Shown one piece after another: positions 26,827 to 35,744 of a DNA stretch of 64,000 nt (position 1 is its first letter; the number at the start of each line of letters is the position of its first letter). A program made the translations under genes and the position numbers. The notes under the pieces were generated by a model that saw only the letters and a list, made by a program, of their open reading frames with translations, did not search any database and was not told where the DNA came from. The DNA lies in contig CADACE010000010.1 in the NCBI GenBank assembly GCA_902786265.1, forward strand, positions 50,774-114,773, in the 5' to 3' direction. Origin of the DNA: an uncultured Chloroflexota bacterium. Its GTDB lineage: Bacteria; Chloroflexota; Anaerolineae; Anaerolineales; Anaerolineaceae.

Positions 26827-28572
26827 ATGAAGCTTTTGTTACGCTTCATGAAAAAATACTGGTATATGGCGCTGATGGCGTCGGCCTTCATGATCGGCGA
26901 GGTCTATATCGACCTCTATCAGCCCCGCATGATGGCGGAAATCGTCAATGAAGGCGTGCTCGGCATTTCTAACGGCGGACAGCCTGATATCGATTTGATC
27001 GTTACCACCGGGATCCGCATGATGCTGGTGGTGATCGCGGGAGGGCTGTGCGGGCTGCTTTCCGCGGTATTCACAAACATGACCGGGCAGGGCGCGGGAA
27101 ATGATATCCGCAAGCTCTGCTTTGAGCGCATCATGTTCTTTTCCTTCGATCAGACAGATGATTTTTCAACAGGATCTCTTATCACAAGGATCACGAATGA
27201 CGTGACACAGGTGCAGTCGCTGATCATGCAGCTCATCCGCGGGCTGGTACGCTGCCTGATGTTTTTTATCGGCGGGTCAGCAGCACTGCTTTCACTGGAC
27301 CTGAGCTTTGGGGTGATCATCGCCTGCGCGTTTCCGCTGATTCTGATCGATATCATTTTTGTGGTCTGGCGCGCGAACCCGCTCTTCACGGTTCTGCAGC
27401 AGAGCCTGGACAGGCTCAACGGTATTATTCAGGAAAATGTCACCGGTATCCGTGTGGTAAAAGCCTTTGTTCAGGAAAAAAGCGAAGGAAAGCGTTTTGA
27501 GGACGCGAATCAGTTTCTGGTTGATACCCAGTTCAATGTGCAGATGCTGCTGTCTTTCCTTCGTCCTGTGATGAACATCGTTTTGAATATCGCGGTTGTG
27601 GGGATCATTTATGTCGGTTCCATTCAGGTACAGGAGGGCAGCATCGCCCCCGGTACCGTGATGGCAGCGATCACCTATATTTCACAGATCCTCAACGGGA
27701 TGATGATGCTGGCGATGATATTCCAGACGCTTTCCCGCGGGCTTGCCTCGACGAAGCGCCTGCAGGAGGTCATCGATACACAATCCGATATCAAACAGGA
27801 ACCGCTGCCCATGGAAGGGGACGGGACGCGTGGTTCGGTCCGCTTTGAGAATGTGAAATTTGTTTATGAGGATAACGGCGCGGAAGTCCTGCACGACATC
27901 AACCTTTCCATCGCGCCGGGTGAGACGCTGGCGATTATCGGCGCTACCGGCTGCGGGAAGACCTCGCTGGTGAGCCTGATCCCACGCTTTTATGACGCTG
28001 CTGAAGGGCATGTCTATGTGGATGGCATTGATGTCCGGGCATACGACCCGGCTGAACTGCGGAAGAAGGTCACTGTCTGCCTGCAAAAGGCGGAGTTTTT
28101 CACGACGACGATTCGGGAGAATATCGCGCTTGGTGATCCGGACGCGGATGACGACGCCATCCGGAAGGCTGCCGCAGCAGCCCAGGCGGACCGGTTTATT
28201 CAGCAGCAGCCGGAGGGTTATGACACCGCGGTTGCGGAAAGGGGAATGAGCCTCTCCGGCGGTCAGCGGCAGCGTATCTCCATTGCCCGCGCGCTGCTGA
28301 AAGGCGGGGAGATCCTGATCATGGATGACGTGACCAGCGCACTCGACCTCAAAACGGAAGCCGCTCTTTATGCGGCATTGAACCGGGATTATACGAACCT
28401 GACGAAGATCATCATTGCCCAGCGCATTGCGTCCGTCCGGAACGCGGACCGGATCGCTGTCCTGGACGGCGGAACCATTGCTGCCTGCGGGACCCATGAT
28501 GAACTGATGGAAATGAGCCCGGTTTACCGCGATATCTATGATTCCCAGCTCAAAGAGGAGGAAGCATTATGA
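26827..28572 (+). CDS. ABC exporter half-transporter, degenerate-site subunit
   Basis: A 581-residue type IV ABC exporter half: six membrane helices (1-310) and an ATPase domain. Walker A is GATGCGKTS and the signature is the regular LSGGQ. Walker B ends MDDVTSALD, with Asp in place of the catalytic Glu, and the switch histidine is Gln (IIIAQRIASV). This is exactly the pattern of the non-catalytic chain of heterodimeric exporters such as TM287 of Thermotoga. It overlaps the partner gene by ATGA. Substrate unknown: drugs, lipids or peptides are possible. Confidence 0.9.
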   Translation: MKLLLRFMKKYWYMALMASAFMIGEVYIDLYQPRMMAEIVNEGVLGISNGGQPDIDLIVTTGIRMMLVVIAGGLCGLLSAVFTNMTGQGAGNDIRKLCFERIMFFSFDQTDDFSTGSLITRITNDVTQVQSLIMQLIRGLVRCLMFFIGGSAALLSLDLSFGVIIACAFPLILIDIIFVVWRANPLFTVLQQSLDRLNGIIQENVTGIRVVKAFVQEKSEGKRFEDANQFLVDTQFNVQMLLSFLRPVMNIVLNIAVVGIIYVGSIQVQEGSIAPGTVMAAITYISQILNGMMMLAMIFQTLSRGLASTKRLQEVIDTQSDIKQEPLPMEGDGTRGSVRFENVKFVYEDNGAEVLHDINLSIAPGETLAIIGATGCGKTSLVSLIPRFYDAAEGHVYVDGIDVRAYDPAELRKKVTVCLQKAEFFTTTIRENIALGDPDADDDAIRKAAAAAQADRFIQQQPEGYDTAVAERGMSLSGGQRQRISIARALLKGGEILIMDDVTSALDLKTEAALYAALNRDYTNLTKIIIAQRIASVRNADRIAVLDGGTIAACGTHDELMEMSPVYRDIYDSQLKEEEAL

Positions 28573-30389
28573 ACAAGACACCTGTATCCTCCACTGTCCA
28601 GCAGGGTTTCAAGCGCACCGGCAATCGTGCCGGGATGGGCAGACCTGTCGAAAAGCCCAAAGACCAGAAAAAAGCGCTGAGCCGCCTTGTGGTCTTTTTC
28701 AAGCCGGAGATGAAATATGTCATCCTGCTGGCTGTTGTCGTTATTTTCGGCGTGATGGCCAGTGTGATCGGACCGAGCCTGCAGTCGAATGCCATAGACA
28801 GCCTGGTGCGGGGCGCTTTCGGCGATATTCCGAAAATATTGGGCTGGATGCTCTTCGTTTATATTCTCAACGGGGCAGCGACCCTGCTGCAGGGGTTCCT
28901 TTCCGCGAGGCTTTCCCAACGGGTCATTTTCCGGCTTCGGGGACAGCTTTTCGGTAAGGTGATCTCTCTGCCCATCCCCTGGCTGGATAACCATTCGCAT
29001 GGGGATGTGATGAGCCGCATGACCAATGACGCGGAAAATGTCTCGAATGTGATCTCCTCCAGTCTGTCCTCCCTGTTTTCCGGTGTGATGACGCTCATCG
29101 GGACGGTCATTATGATGCTGAGCTATAGCGTCCCGCTGACCCTGCTGACCTGTGTAACGGTGGTTTTGTCCATCGTTGTGACAAACGTCATGTCGAAGCT
29201 GATGCGAAAGTATTATGTCCGCCGTCAGGAGCTTTTGGGAAAGCTGAACGGGATCGTTGAAGAAAAGGTTTCCGCGGGAAAGACGGTGACAGCGTATAAT
29301 TTACAGGCCGCGACGATCCGGGAGTTTAACGAGGCCAGTGACGAGATGACGAAGATCGGCATTACGGCGGACGTGATCGGCAATGCCATGGGGCCGCTGA
29401 TGAACATGATCAATAACCTTTCTTTCGTGATCGTGGCGGCTTTCGGTGCCTGGTTCGCCCTGAAAGGGATGATCTCTGTCGGTGTCATCTCCGCGTTTAT
29501 CATTTACTCCAAACAGTTTTCCCGTCCGATCAATGAACTGGCACAGCTTTACGGGCAGATCCAGACCGCTTTGGCCGGTGCGGAACGTATCTTTGATATT
29601 CTGGATACGCAAAGTGAGGACAAGAGCGGTGAGGTCCGTCTGGAAACCACCAAAGGGATCATCGAATTCAAACATGTCAATTTCAGCTATGTCCCGGGCA
29701 AGCAGGTTATCCATGATTTCAGCCTCAAGGTCGAATCCGGGAAGAAGATCGCGCTGGTCGGCTCCACCGGTTCCGGGAAAACGACCGTTGTCAACCTGCT
29801 GATGCGCTTTTATGATATCGACAGCGGTGAGATCACCGTGGACGGCGTGAATATCAAAAATATCAGCTGTGACACCCTGCGTGATGCCATCGGGATCGTT
29901 CTGCAGGACACGGTGCTGTTTACGGATACGGTCCGCAATAATCTGAAATACGCTGACCATTCGATTTCCGATAAGAAGATGATCGAGGCGGCGGAACTGT
30001 CAAACTGTGATAAAGTCGTCGCGGCACTGCCGGACGGGTACGATACGGTCCTGACCGGGGCAGGAGCGAACCTTTCCCAGGGGCAGCGGCAGCTGCTGAC
30101 CATCGGGCGGGCATTCCTGAGCTATCCGCACATCCTGATCCTGGATGAAGCGACATCATCTGTAGATACCCGTACCGAGCAGCATATTCAGAACGCGATG
30201 GTGGAACTGATGCGGAACCGGACCAGCCTGATCATCGCGCACCGGCTTTCTACTATCCGGGACGCGGACCAGATCGTCGTGATGGAGCAGGGGCATATTA
30301 TCGAAACCGGTACACATGAGGAACTGCTTGCCAAAGGCGGTGCCTACCATCAGCTGTATATGATGCAGTTTGAAGGCAGCGCGACGTAG
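28569..30389 (+). CDS. ABC exporter half-transporter, catalytic subunit
   Basis: 606 residues. A 40-residue basic N-terminal extension precedes six membrane helices and the ATPase domain. Walker A is GSTGSGKTT, Walker B is LILDEATSSVD with the catalytic Glu, and the switch histidine is present (LIIAHRLSTI). The signature is LSQGQ rather than LSGGQ. In the dimer this altered signature faces the Asp-type Walker B of the partner, so the two defects combine in one nucleotide site and the other stays active. It is translationally coupled to the first half-transporter. Confidence 0.9.
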   Translation: MNKTPVSSTVQQGFKRTGNRAGMGRPVEKPKDQKKALSRLVVFFKPEMKYVILLAVVVIFGVMASVIGPSLQSNAIDSLVRGAFGDIPKILGWMLFVYILNGAATLLQGFLSARLSQRVIFRLRGQLFGKVISLPIPWLDNHSHGDVMSRMTNDAENVSNVISSSLSSLFSGVMTLIGTVIMMLSYSVPLTLLTCVTVVLSIVVTNVMSKLMRKYYVRRQELLGKLNGIVEEKVSAGKTVTAYNLQAATIREFNEASDEMTKIGITADVIGNAMGPLMNMINNLSFVIVAAFGAWFALKGMISVGVISAFIIYSKQFSRPINELAQLYGQIQTALAGAERIFDILDTQSEDKSGEVRLETTKGIIEFKHVNFSYVPGKQVIHDFSLKVESGKKIALVGSTGSGKTTVVNLLMRFYDIDSGEITVDGVNIKNISCDTLRDAIGIVLQDTVLFTDTVRNNLKYADHSISDKKMIEAAELSNCDKVVAALPDGYDTVLTGAGANLSQGQRQLLTIGRAFLSYPHILILDEATSSVDTRTEQHIQNAMVELMRNRTSLIIAHRLSTIRDADQIVVMEQGHIIETGTHEELLAKGGAYHQLYMMQFEGSAT

Positions 30390-30420
30390 GATCTGAAAAA
30401 TTACGGAAGCCTATGACATC

Positions 30421-30449
30421 TTGATTTTTAATTGGAATCATCCTATAAT
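30421..30449 (+). promoter_or_regulatory. Promoter of the CLC transporter gene
   Basis: TTGATT (30421-30426), exactly 17 bases, TATAAT (30444-30449). It lies 33-61 bases upstream of the CLC start and after the ABC exporter stop, so the antiporter has its own transcript. Confidence 0.65.
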
Positions 30450-30481
30450 AACGGCCGATAATTATGATCAGGTAAAATCAG

Positions 30482-31765
30482 GTGAAAATGAAAAAAATCT
30501 TTGATTATCTGAAACATTTGCTGTTATATGCCCGGGCGATGGCGAAGTGGGGTGTCGTTTCGGTCGTTGTAGGTCTGTTGTGCGGCCTGTTGGGTTCCGC
30601 GTTTCATTTGGGGGTCGCGCGTGCCACGTTGATCCGTGAAACACATTCGTGGATCATTTATCTGCTGCCGCTTGCGGGTTTGCTGGCTGTGGCTCTCTAC
30701 CGCTTGTTCCGCACCGAAGGGCAGGGGACGAATAACATCCTTCAGGAGATCCAGGACGGGAAAGGCATCTCGCTTTCCCTGATTCCCGCGATCTTCCTTG
30801 CAACCGTGCTGACGCATCTGGCGGGCGGTTCCGCCGGACGGGAAGGTGCCGCGCTGCAGATGGGCGGCGGGATCGGTTACAACACCGGGAAGCTGCTGAA
30901 GCTCGATGACCGGGATCTGAGGACCGCCACCATGATCGGTATGGCGGCTTTCTTCTCCGCGTTGTTCGGGACGCCGCTGGGTGCGGCGGTCTTTTCGCTG
31001 GAGGTCATCAGCGTCGGGCTCATTTATCACGCGGCTTTTATCCCCTGTTTTCTTGCGGCGCTGACTGCTTATTTCACGGCGTCTTTTCTGGGCATCAGTC
31101 CGGAACGGTTTGCTGTGGCTGTTCCTTCTCTGGATATATTTATGCTGATCCGCGTGGCGATCCTGGCGGTCTTCGGCGGGACGCTTTCCGCGATTTTCTG
31201 CGGGATCCTTCATTTCACGGAACATAAGCTGGATAAACTGCTCACAAATCCCTGGGTGAAAGCGTTTGCGGGCGGCGCGGTGATCCTTGCGCTGACTTTG
31301 CTCATCGGCCGTGACTATAACGGCGCCGGGATGGGGATCATCAAGCGTGCCATTGAGGACGGACAGACTGCACCGACAGCCTTTTTATGGAAAATGATAT
31401 TTACCGCGATCACCCTGGCAGTGGGTTTTAAAGGCGGTGAAGTTGTGCCGAGCTTCTTTGTCGGGGCGACCTTCGGCTGTGTGTTCGGTCCGCTGCTCGG
31501 TCTTCCTGCCGGTTTTTCCGCCGCGGTGGGGCTGATCACGGTCTTCTGCGGCGCGGTCAATTGTCCGCTGGCTTCCATATTTCTGGCAATCGAGCTCTTC
31601 GGTGCGGAGGGTATGCTCTTTTACGCGCTTGCCTGCGGTCTGAGTTATGTCTTTTCCGGTTATTCCGGCCTTTATTCCAGCCAGCGCATTCTTTACGATA
31701 AGCTCAAAGCTCAGTTCATTGATGTCCGGACAAATGCCTATCATGAAGGCGGAACGGGAAGATAG
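30482..31765 (+). CDS. CLC-family anion/proton antiporter, possibly fluoride type
   Basis: A 427-residue membrane protein. The gating glutamate motif is GSAGREGAALQMGG; chloride-type CLCs have GREGP, and the fluoride-exporting CLC-F branch has other residues after GREG. The first selectivity loop, normally GSGIP, reads GQGTNNIL with no Ser-Gly-Ile-Pro, also as in CLC-F proteins. The late helix motif GGEVVPSFFVGA replaces GGxFxP. So fluoride efflux is favoured over chloride exchange, with moderate certainty. I looked for a fluoride riboswitch in the leader and did not find one. The start is either GTG at 30482 or ATG at 30488. Confidence 0.85.
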   Translation: MKMKKIFDYLKHLLLYARAMAKWGVVSVVVGLLCGLLGSAFHLGVARATLIRETHSWIIYLLPLAGLLAVALYRLFRTEGQGTNNILQEIQDGKGISLSLIPAIFLATVLTHLAGGSAGREGAALQMGGGIGYNTGKLLKLDDRDLRTATMIGMAAFFSALFGTPLGAAVFSLEVISVGLIYHAAFIPCFLAALTAYFTASFLGISPERFAVAVPSLDIFMLIRVAILAVFGGTLSAIFCGILHFTEHKLDKLLTNPWVKAFAGGAVILALTLLIGRDYNGAGMGIIKRAIEDGQTAPTAFLWKMIFTAITLAVGFKGGEVVPSFFVGATFGCVFGPLLGLPAGFSAAVGLITVFCGAVNCPLASIFLAIELFGAEGMLFYALACGLSYVFSGYSGLYSSQRILYDKLKAQFIDVRTNAYHEGGTGR

Positions 31766-31838
31766 GTTTCAGTCCATGATGAATTCGCTGCCGGTTTTAG
31801 AAGGGTTATGATTTCACAAGCAGGAGATTTGCTGAACG

Positions 31839-33029
31839 ATGTCTATTAAGAAATTCGGATGGATTTTGTTAGTGCTGCTCGCGTGTGCGGGGATCAGTTT
31901 CGGTTCATATTCCATCGGTCGGGATCGTGCCCAAAAGGACGCCGCTGCTGAGCTTGAAAAGGCTGAGTCACTGAACCGGGAGAAACTTGAAGAGGCTGAA
32001 GCACTGAACCTGGCAGAGCGTGAACTGAATATTGCGCTGAATCGCGCGGAACTTGAAACACTGAAGCTGGTGGATGGTCCCATCTATGTGTTTGGGCACA
32101 AGAATCCGGATTCGGATACGGTTTGCAGTTCAATTGTGTATGCCGGGATCCTGCAGCAGCTGGGATATGATGCCCGGCCGGCTGTCCAGGGAAAGATCAA
32201 TCACGAAACCGCCTATATTCTGAAGATGGCAGGCGTCGAAGTACCTGAGATGATCCCGGATGCTGCCGGTAAGAATGTCGTTTTGATCGATCACGGTGAA
32301 GAGATCCAGTCCGCTGATGGAATAAAGGATGCCAACATTATCAGCATCATTGACCATCACAATGATGGCAGCATCAATACAGCCGGACAGCTGATCTACG
32401 ATGCCAGACCGATCGGCAGTACCGCTACCATTGCCTGGATCCGGGCACGTAATTATGGCGTTGAGGTGGATGCTTCCATGGCGACATTGATATTTGGTGC
32501 GATGATGTCAGATACTTCAAACCTGAAGTCATTGAATACCACTTCTGCCGATCGGGCAGCTTATGAAGAACTGCCAAAAATCGCGGGAATTGAAGATCCG
32601 GAAGCTTTTTACCGAGAAATGTTCAAAGCTTCTCTTTCCTACGAAGGCATGCCCGACACGGAGATCCTGAACAGTGATATCAGAGATTATGAAGCAGGCG
32701 GAAAAACCTATTCCATCGGTTGTATGAATACCTATGATGAACCGACAGCGATGGATCTGGCAAATCGAATGAAGGTTCTGCTGCCTGAACTGTGTGCTGA
32801 ACGCGGCGTGGAAATGAGCTTCGCACAGATTTCCATCTTCCATGATGACATCAGCATCTGTTATATTGTTCCTTCTGATGAGACAGCGGCTGAAGTGTTG
32901 GAAGCTGCGTTCCCGGATGGCGGTTATGTTTTCGACGGTGTTTCCTATGTGTTTGATCCCGGATTTTCCAGAAGGCAGGTCCTCGTTCCTGCAATCAATG
33001 ATGTCCTGGCTGCCCATCCCGGCGAGTAA
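31839..33029 (+). CDS. Exported family II (DHH/DHHA2) inorganic pyrophosphatase-like protein
   Basis: 396 residues. Residues 7-25 are a signal anchor, or a lipoprotein signal with LLAC at 13-16. Residues 30-75 are an Ala/Glu/Leu-rich coiled coil. The remainder follows manganese pyrophosphatase (PpaC): GHKNPDSDTVCSS (H87, D91, D93), LIDHGEEIQS (D151, H152), the DHH triad IIDHHND (172-174), the GSTATIAW strand, AMMSDTSNLKS, then the DHHA2 domain, which ends with SRRQVLVPAIND for the pyrophosphate-binding Arg/Lys residues. The cytosolic enzymes have no leader and about 310 residues, so the first 75 residues are an addition. If exported, it would hydrolyse phosphate anhydrides outside the membrane. 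GGAG precedes the ATG. Confidence 0.85.
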   Translation: MSIKKFGWILLVLLACAGISFGSYSIGRDRAQKDAAAELEKAESLNREKLEEAEALNLAERELNIALNRAELETLKLVDGPIYVFGHKNPDSDTVCSSIVYAGILQQLGYDARPAVQGKINHETAYILKMAGVEVPEMIPDAAGKNVVLIDHGEEIQSADGIKDANIISIIDHHNDGSINTAGQLIYDARPIGSTATIAWIRARNYGVEVDASMATLIFGAMMSDTSNLKSLNTTSADRAAYEELPKIAGIEDPEAFYREMFKASLSYEGMPDTEILNSDIRDYEAGGKTYSIGCMNTYDEPTAMDLANRMKVLLPELCAERGVEMSFAQISIFHDDISICYIVPSDETAAEVLEAAFPDGGYVFDGVSYVFDPGFSRRQVLVPAINDVLAAHPGE

Positions 33030-33047
33030 GGTTTTTTGTTTCGGCAG

Positions 33048-33125
33048 ATGAGTCACGGGGACAGGTCCCTTGACTCACTTAAATTGAATAAAAAATGAGT
33101 CACGGAACCTGTCCCCGTGACTCAT
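33048..33125. repeat. GAGTCACGGGGACAGG palindromic element
   Basis: A perfect 19-bp inverted repeat (33048-33066 and 33107-33125) built on ATGAGTCACGGGGACAGGT, with a nested shorter copy (TTGACTCA / TGAGTCACGG) between the arms. It fills the gap between the convergent pyrophosphatase-like and GH13 genes and can form a long hairpin, so it may end transcripts from both sides. The GGGGACAGGT core matches the REP-like family seen elsewhere in the window. Confidence 0.75.
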
Positions 33126-33143
33126 TTTATTTGCGGAGAATGC

Positions 33144-34442
33144 TTAGGCTTCTTTTCTCTGAACAGTAAAGATGATTGGCTTGCCGTCGGTGCGGAGGAC
33201 GCTATCGGAAACGGTTATTTCGGAATCATCGATGAGGTTTTGATACGTGCCGTCCGGAATTTCGAGGCGGATATCGGCACCTTTGGATTTGAGACAGAAT
33301 ATCCCGATCTTTTTTGAATCTTTATTGAAACGGGTCATGACGGCTGTTTTGCTTTCATCGAGAGCTTTTGCGAAAAAGGAGTCATCTGCGGAAAGATACC
33401 CGCGCTTGATTTGAGTGAGTTTTTGCATCAGCGGGGTGAGGTCACGGCCTGTTTCCCGATCGATATCTTCCTTTTCGAACAGGCTCGGCCGGTGATCGTT
33501 TTCCCATTCCTGCCCGGCGTATAGCAGCGTTGTCCCCTTGAGAAAATAGAGCATGGCGGTGTAGTTGATCAGGTCTTTCTCATCGGGAATGAATGAAGCG
33601 ATGCGGGGCTGGTCATGGTTTTCCAGAAAGCGCATTTTGTTGTAATTGGCCGGGTAGACTGCTTCCTGAAATTCCAGCAGATCGGTCCATTGGGACAATG
33701 GCGCCTCATCGCGCAGAACTTTATCGAAGACAGTGCGGATGTCGTATTCGTATTCCAAATCAAATGCTTCGAATAATTCCGTGTCGCGGGCTGCCTTGAT
33801 CCCCGAAGCGCGCAGATCAGCACCGAATTCCCGGTGGACGCTTTCCGCGAGCCAGATAAATCCGGGGTGGATCTTTGCAACCGCTTCCCGTGCCCGTTTC
33901 CAGAATTCCACAGGCACCAGAGAGGCTACGTCGCAGCGGTAGCCATCAACGATCTTTGCCCACATGGTGAGGCTTTCGATCTGGTAATCCCAGAGCTCCG
34001 GTACATTGTAATCCAGGTCGATCACGTCGCTCCAGTCTCCCACATGGTTGCCCGGAGTCCCATCCGGACGCTTGTAGAAGAATTCCGGATGTGTTTCCCA
34101 AAGAACGGAATCCGGTGAGGTGTGATTGTACACCACGTCAATCATCACCTTCATCCCGCGTTTGTGGATCTCATCACAGAGGTTCCGGAAATCAGCCATC
34201 GTCCCGTATGCCGGGTTGACCGCCCGGTAGTCCCGGTTGGCGTAGGGGCAGCCGAGGCTTCCCTTTTTCCCTTTGACTCCGATCGTGTGGATGGGCATGA
34301 ACCAGATGATGTCGGTGCCCAGGGCTTTGATCCGGTCAAGGTCCGGAATGATGGAATTAAAGGTCCCTTCCGGGGTGTGGACCCGGACATAGATGGAATA
34401 AATGACCTTATTTTGCAGACGCGGATCGGTGTTGTGTGCCAT
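33144..34442 (-). CDS. GH13 alpha-amylase-family glycosidase
   Basis: A 432-residue GH13 enzyme without signal peptide, hence cytosolic. The four conserved regions are present: MKVMIDVVYNHTSPDS, GYRCDVASLVP (nucleophile Asp), FIWLAESVH (acid/base Glu) and RFLENHDQPR (third Asp). The C-terminus is a short beta domain. It probably acts on imported malto-oligosaccharides or a related alpha-glucoside; the narrow specificity cannot be read from the motifs. It follows the iron alcohol dehydrogenase gene by 156 bases, in the same direction, with a hairpin in between. Confidence 0.88.
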   Translation of the reverse strand: MAHNTDPRLQNKVIYSIYVRVHTPEGTFNSIIPDLDRIKALGTDIIWFMPIHTIGVKGKKGSLGCPYANRDYRAVNPAYGTMADFRNLCDEIHKRGMKVMIDVVYNHTSPDSVLWETHPEFFYKRPDGTPGNHVGDWSDVIDLDYNVPELWDYQIESLTMWAKIVDGYRCDVASLVPVEFWKRAREAVAKIHPGFIWLAESVHREFGADLRASGIKAARDTELFEAFDLEYEYDIRTVFDKVLRDEAPLSQWTDLLEFQEAVYPANYNKMRFLENHDQPRIASFIPDEKDLINYTAMLYFLKGTTLLYAGQEWENDHRPSLFEKEDIDRETGRDLTPLMQKLTQIKRGYLSADDSFFAKALDESKTAVMTRFNKDSKKIGIFCLKSKGADIRLEIPDGTYQNLIDDSEITVSDSVLRTDGKPIIFTVQRKEA

Positions 34443-34474
34443 GGAACAGCCTCCTGTTATAGTTTATCAAAAAA

Positions 34475-34523
34475 GCAGGGGACAGTTCTGTTTGCTGTTT
34501 GGGCACTCATAACCATCCCCTGC
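34475..34523. repeat. REP-like palindrome upstream of the GH13 gene
   Basis: Imperfect inverted repeat GCAGGGGACAGTT (34475-34487) / AACCATCCCCTGC (34511-34523). The GGGGACAGTT core is shared with the element at 20.37 kb. It lies 33 bases upstream of the GH13 ATG and would fold in its leader RNA. Confidence 0.55.
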
Positions 34524-34558
34524 AGTGTTTACTGTACTGCAATAATTATACTGTAATG

Positions 34559-34596
34559 ATCAGGAAACTCGATATTCCTGATCCTGAATCCTGATG
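34559..34596. repeat. Hairpin and three heptads next to the iron alcohol dehydrogenase stop
   Basis: Inverted repeat ATCAGGAA (34559-34566) / TTCCTGAT (34575-34582), continued by the 7-base steps TCCTGAT, CCTGAAT, CCTGATG up to two bases before the stop of the dehydrogenase gene. It is a short member of the heptad-array class. Confidence 0.45.
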
Positions 34597-34598
34597 GA

Positions 34599-35744
34599 TT
34601 ACATCAGTTTGCGGAACATTGCCTCGAAATCTTCAAGGGTTGCGGGACGCGGGTTGCCGGGCGCGCAGGCATCGGCAGCGGCGGATTCGCAGAGGAAGGG
34701 CAGATCTTCTTCCTTCAGCTTTTCGAGCTTGGTCGGGATGCCGACGTCAACGGAAAGCTTCTGTACCGCGTCAATGGCAGCCTGCCGGTATTCATCCTGG
34801 CTCATGCCGGTGGTATCGATATCGAAAGCTTCCGCGATAGCCTTGAACTTTTCGCCGGTGTATTCTTTGTTGAATTCCATGACGATCGGCAGCATCATTG
34901 CGCAGGCGACACCGTGCGGGGTGTCATAAACGGCGCCGAGGGTGTGGGCCATGGAGTGGGCGATGCCCAGACCGACGTTGGAATAAGCCATGGCGGTGAC
35001 GTACTGGGCAAGGGCCATGCCTTCGCGGCCGTCGGGATCATTGGCAACAGCCTTGCGCAGGTTTTTGGCGATGAGTTTGATGGCTTCGAGGTCGAGGCAG
35101 TCTGCCAGGGTCCAGGCGGCTTTGGTGGTGTAGCCTTCAATGGCGTGGGTCAGGGCATCCATACCGGTGGAGGCGGTGAGCCCTTTGGGCATGGAGGACA
35201 TCATATCCGGATCCACAACGGCAACGTCCGGGATGTCGTTAGGATCGACACAGACGAACTTGCGTTTCTTTTCAACGTCGGTGATGACGTAGTTGATGGT
35301 GGATTCGGCACCGGTACCGCCGGTCGTGGGGACGGCGATGGTGAAGACGGTGCGGTTCTTTGTGGGCGCAACGCCTTCGAGGGAGCGGACATCATAGAAT
35401 TCCGGGTTGTTGACGATGATGCCGATGCCTTTGCCGGTATCCATGGAGGAACCGCCGCCGATAGTGATCATGAAATCCGCCCCGGAGGCTTTGTAGGCGT
35501 CGACACCGTGCTGGACATTTTCGATGGTCGGGTTGGGTTTGATGTCGGAATAGACTTCAAAATCAATGCCGTTGGCTGCCAGCAGGTCGGTGACCTTCTG
35601 GGTGACTCCGAATTTTACCAGATCCGGGTCGGAAGCGACGAAGGCTTTTTTGAATCCCTTGGACTTGACGATGCCGGGGATCTCATTGATCGCGCCATGG
35701 CCATGGAAGGACATGCCATTCAATACGAAACGATTTACTGCCAT
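34599..35744 (-). CDS. Iron-containing alcohol dehydrogenase
   Basis: A 381-residue group III dehydrogenase that interconverts alcohols and aldehydes with NAD(P)H. GGGSSMDTGKGIG is the nucleotide-binding block. Metal ligands are expected in STGMDALTHAIEGY (Asp, His) and in GIAHSMAHTLGAVYDTPHG (two His). Close to FucO/DhaT/1,3-propanediol or ethanol dehydrogenases by pattern; the exact substrate is not clear. The frame extends to 35777, but AAAGGAG sits 8 bases before the ATG at 35744, so I use that. It probably re-oxidises NADH in fermentation. Confidence 0.92.
   Translation of the reverse strand: MAVNRFVLNGMSFHGHGAINEIPGIVKSKGFKKAFVASDPDLVKFGVTQKVTDLLAANGIDFEVYSDIKPNPTIENVQHGVDAYKASGADFMITIGGGSSMDTGKGIGIIVNNPEFYDVRSLEGVAPTKNRTVFTIAVPTTGGTGAESTINYVITDVEKKRKFVCVDPNDIPDVAVVDPDMMSSMPKGLTASTGMDALTHAIEGYTTKAAWTLADCLDLEAIKLIAKNLRKAVANDPDGREGMALAQYVTAMAYSNVGLGIAHSMAHTLGAVYDTPHGVACAMMLPIVMEFNKEYTGEKFKAIAEAFDIDTTGMSQDEYRQAAIDAVQKLSVDVGIPTKLEKLKEEDLPFLCESAAADACAPGNPRPATLEDFEAMFRKLM

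Noticed and set aside
30390..30481. Fluoride riboswitch before the CLC gene
   Set aside because: The short leader lacks the conserved stem and loop segments of the crcB motif; only a promoter and a plain leader are visible.
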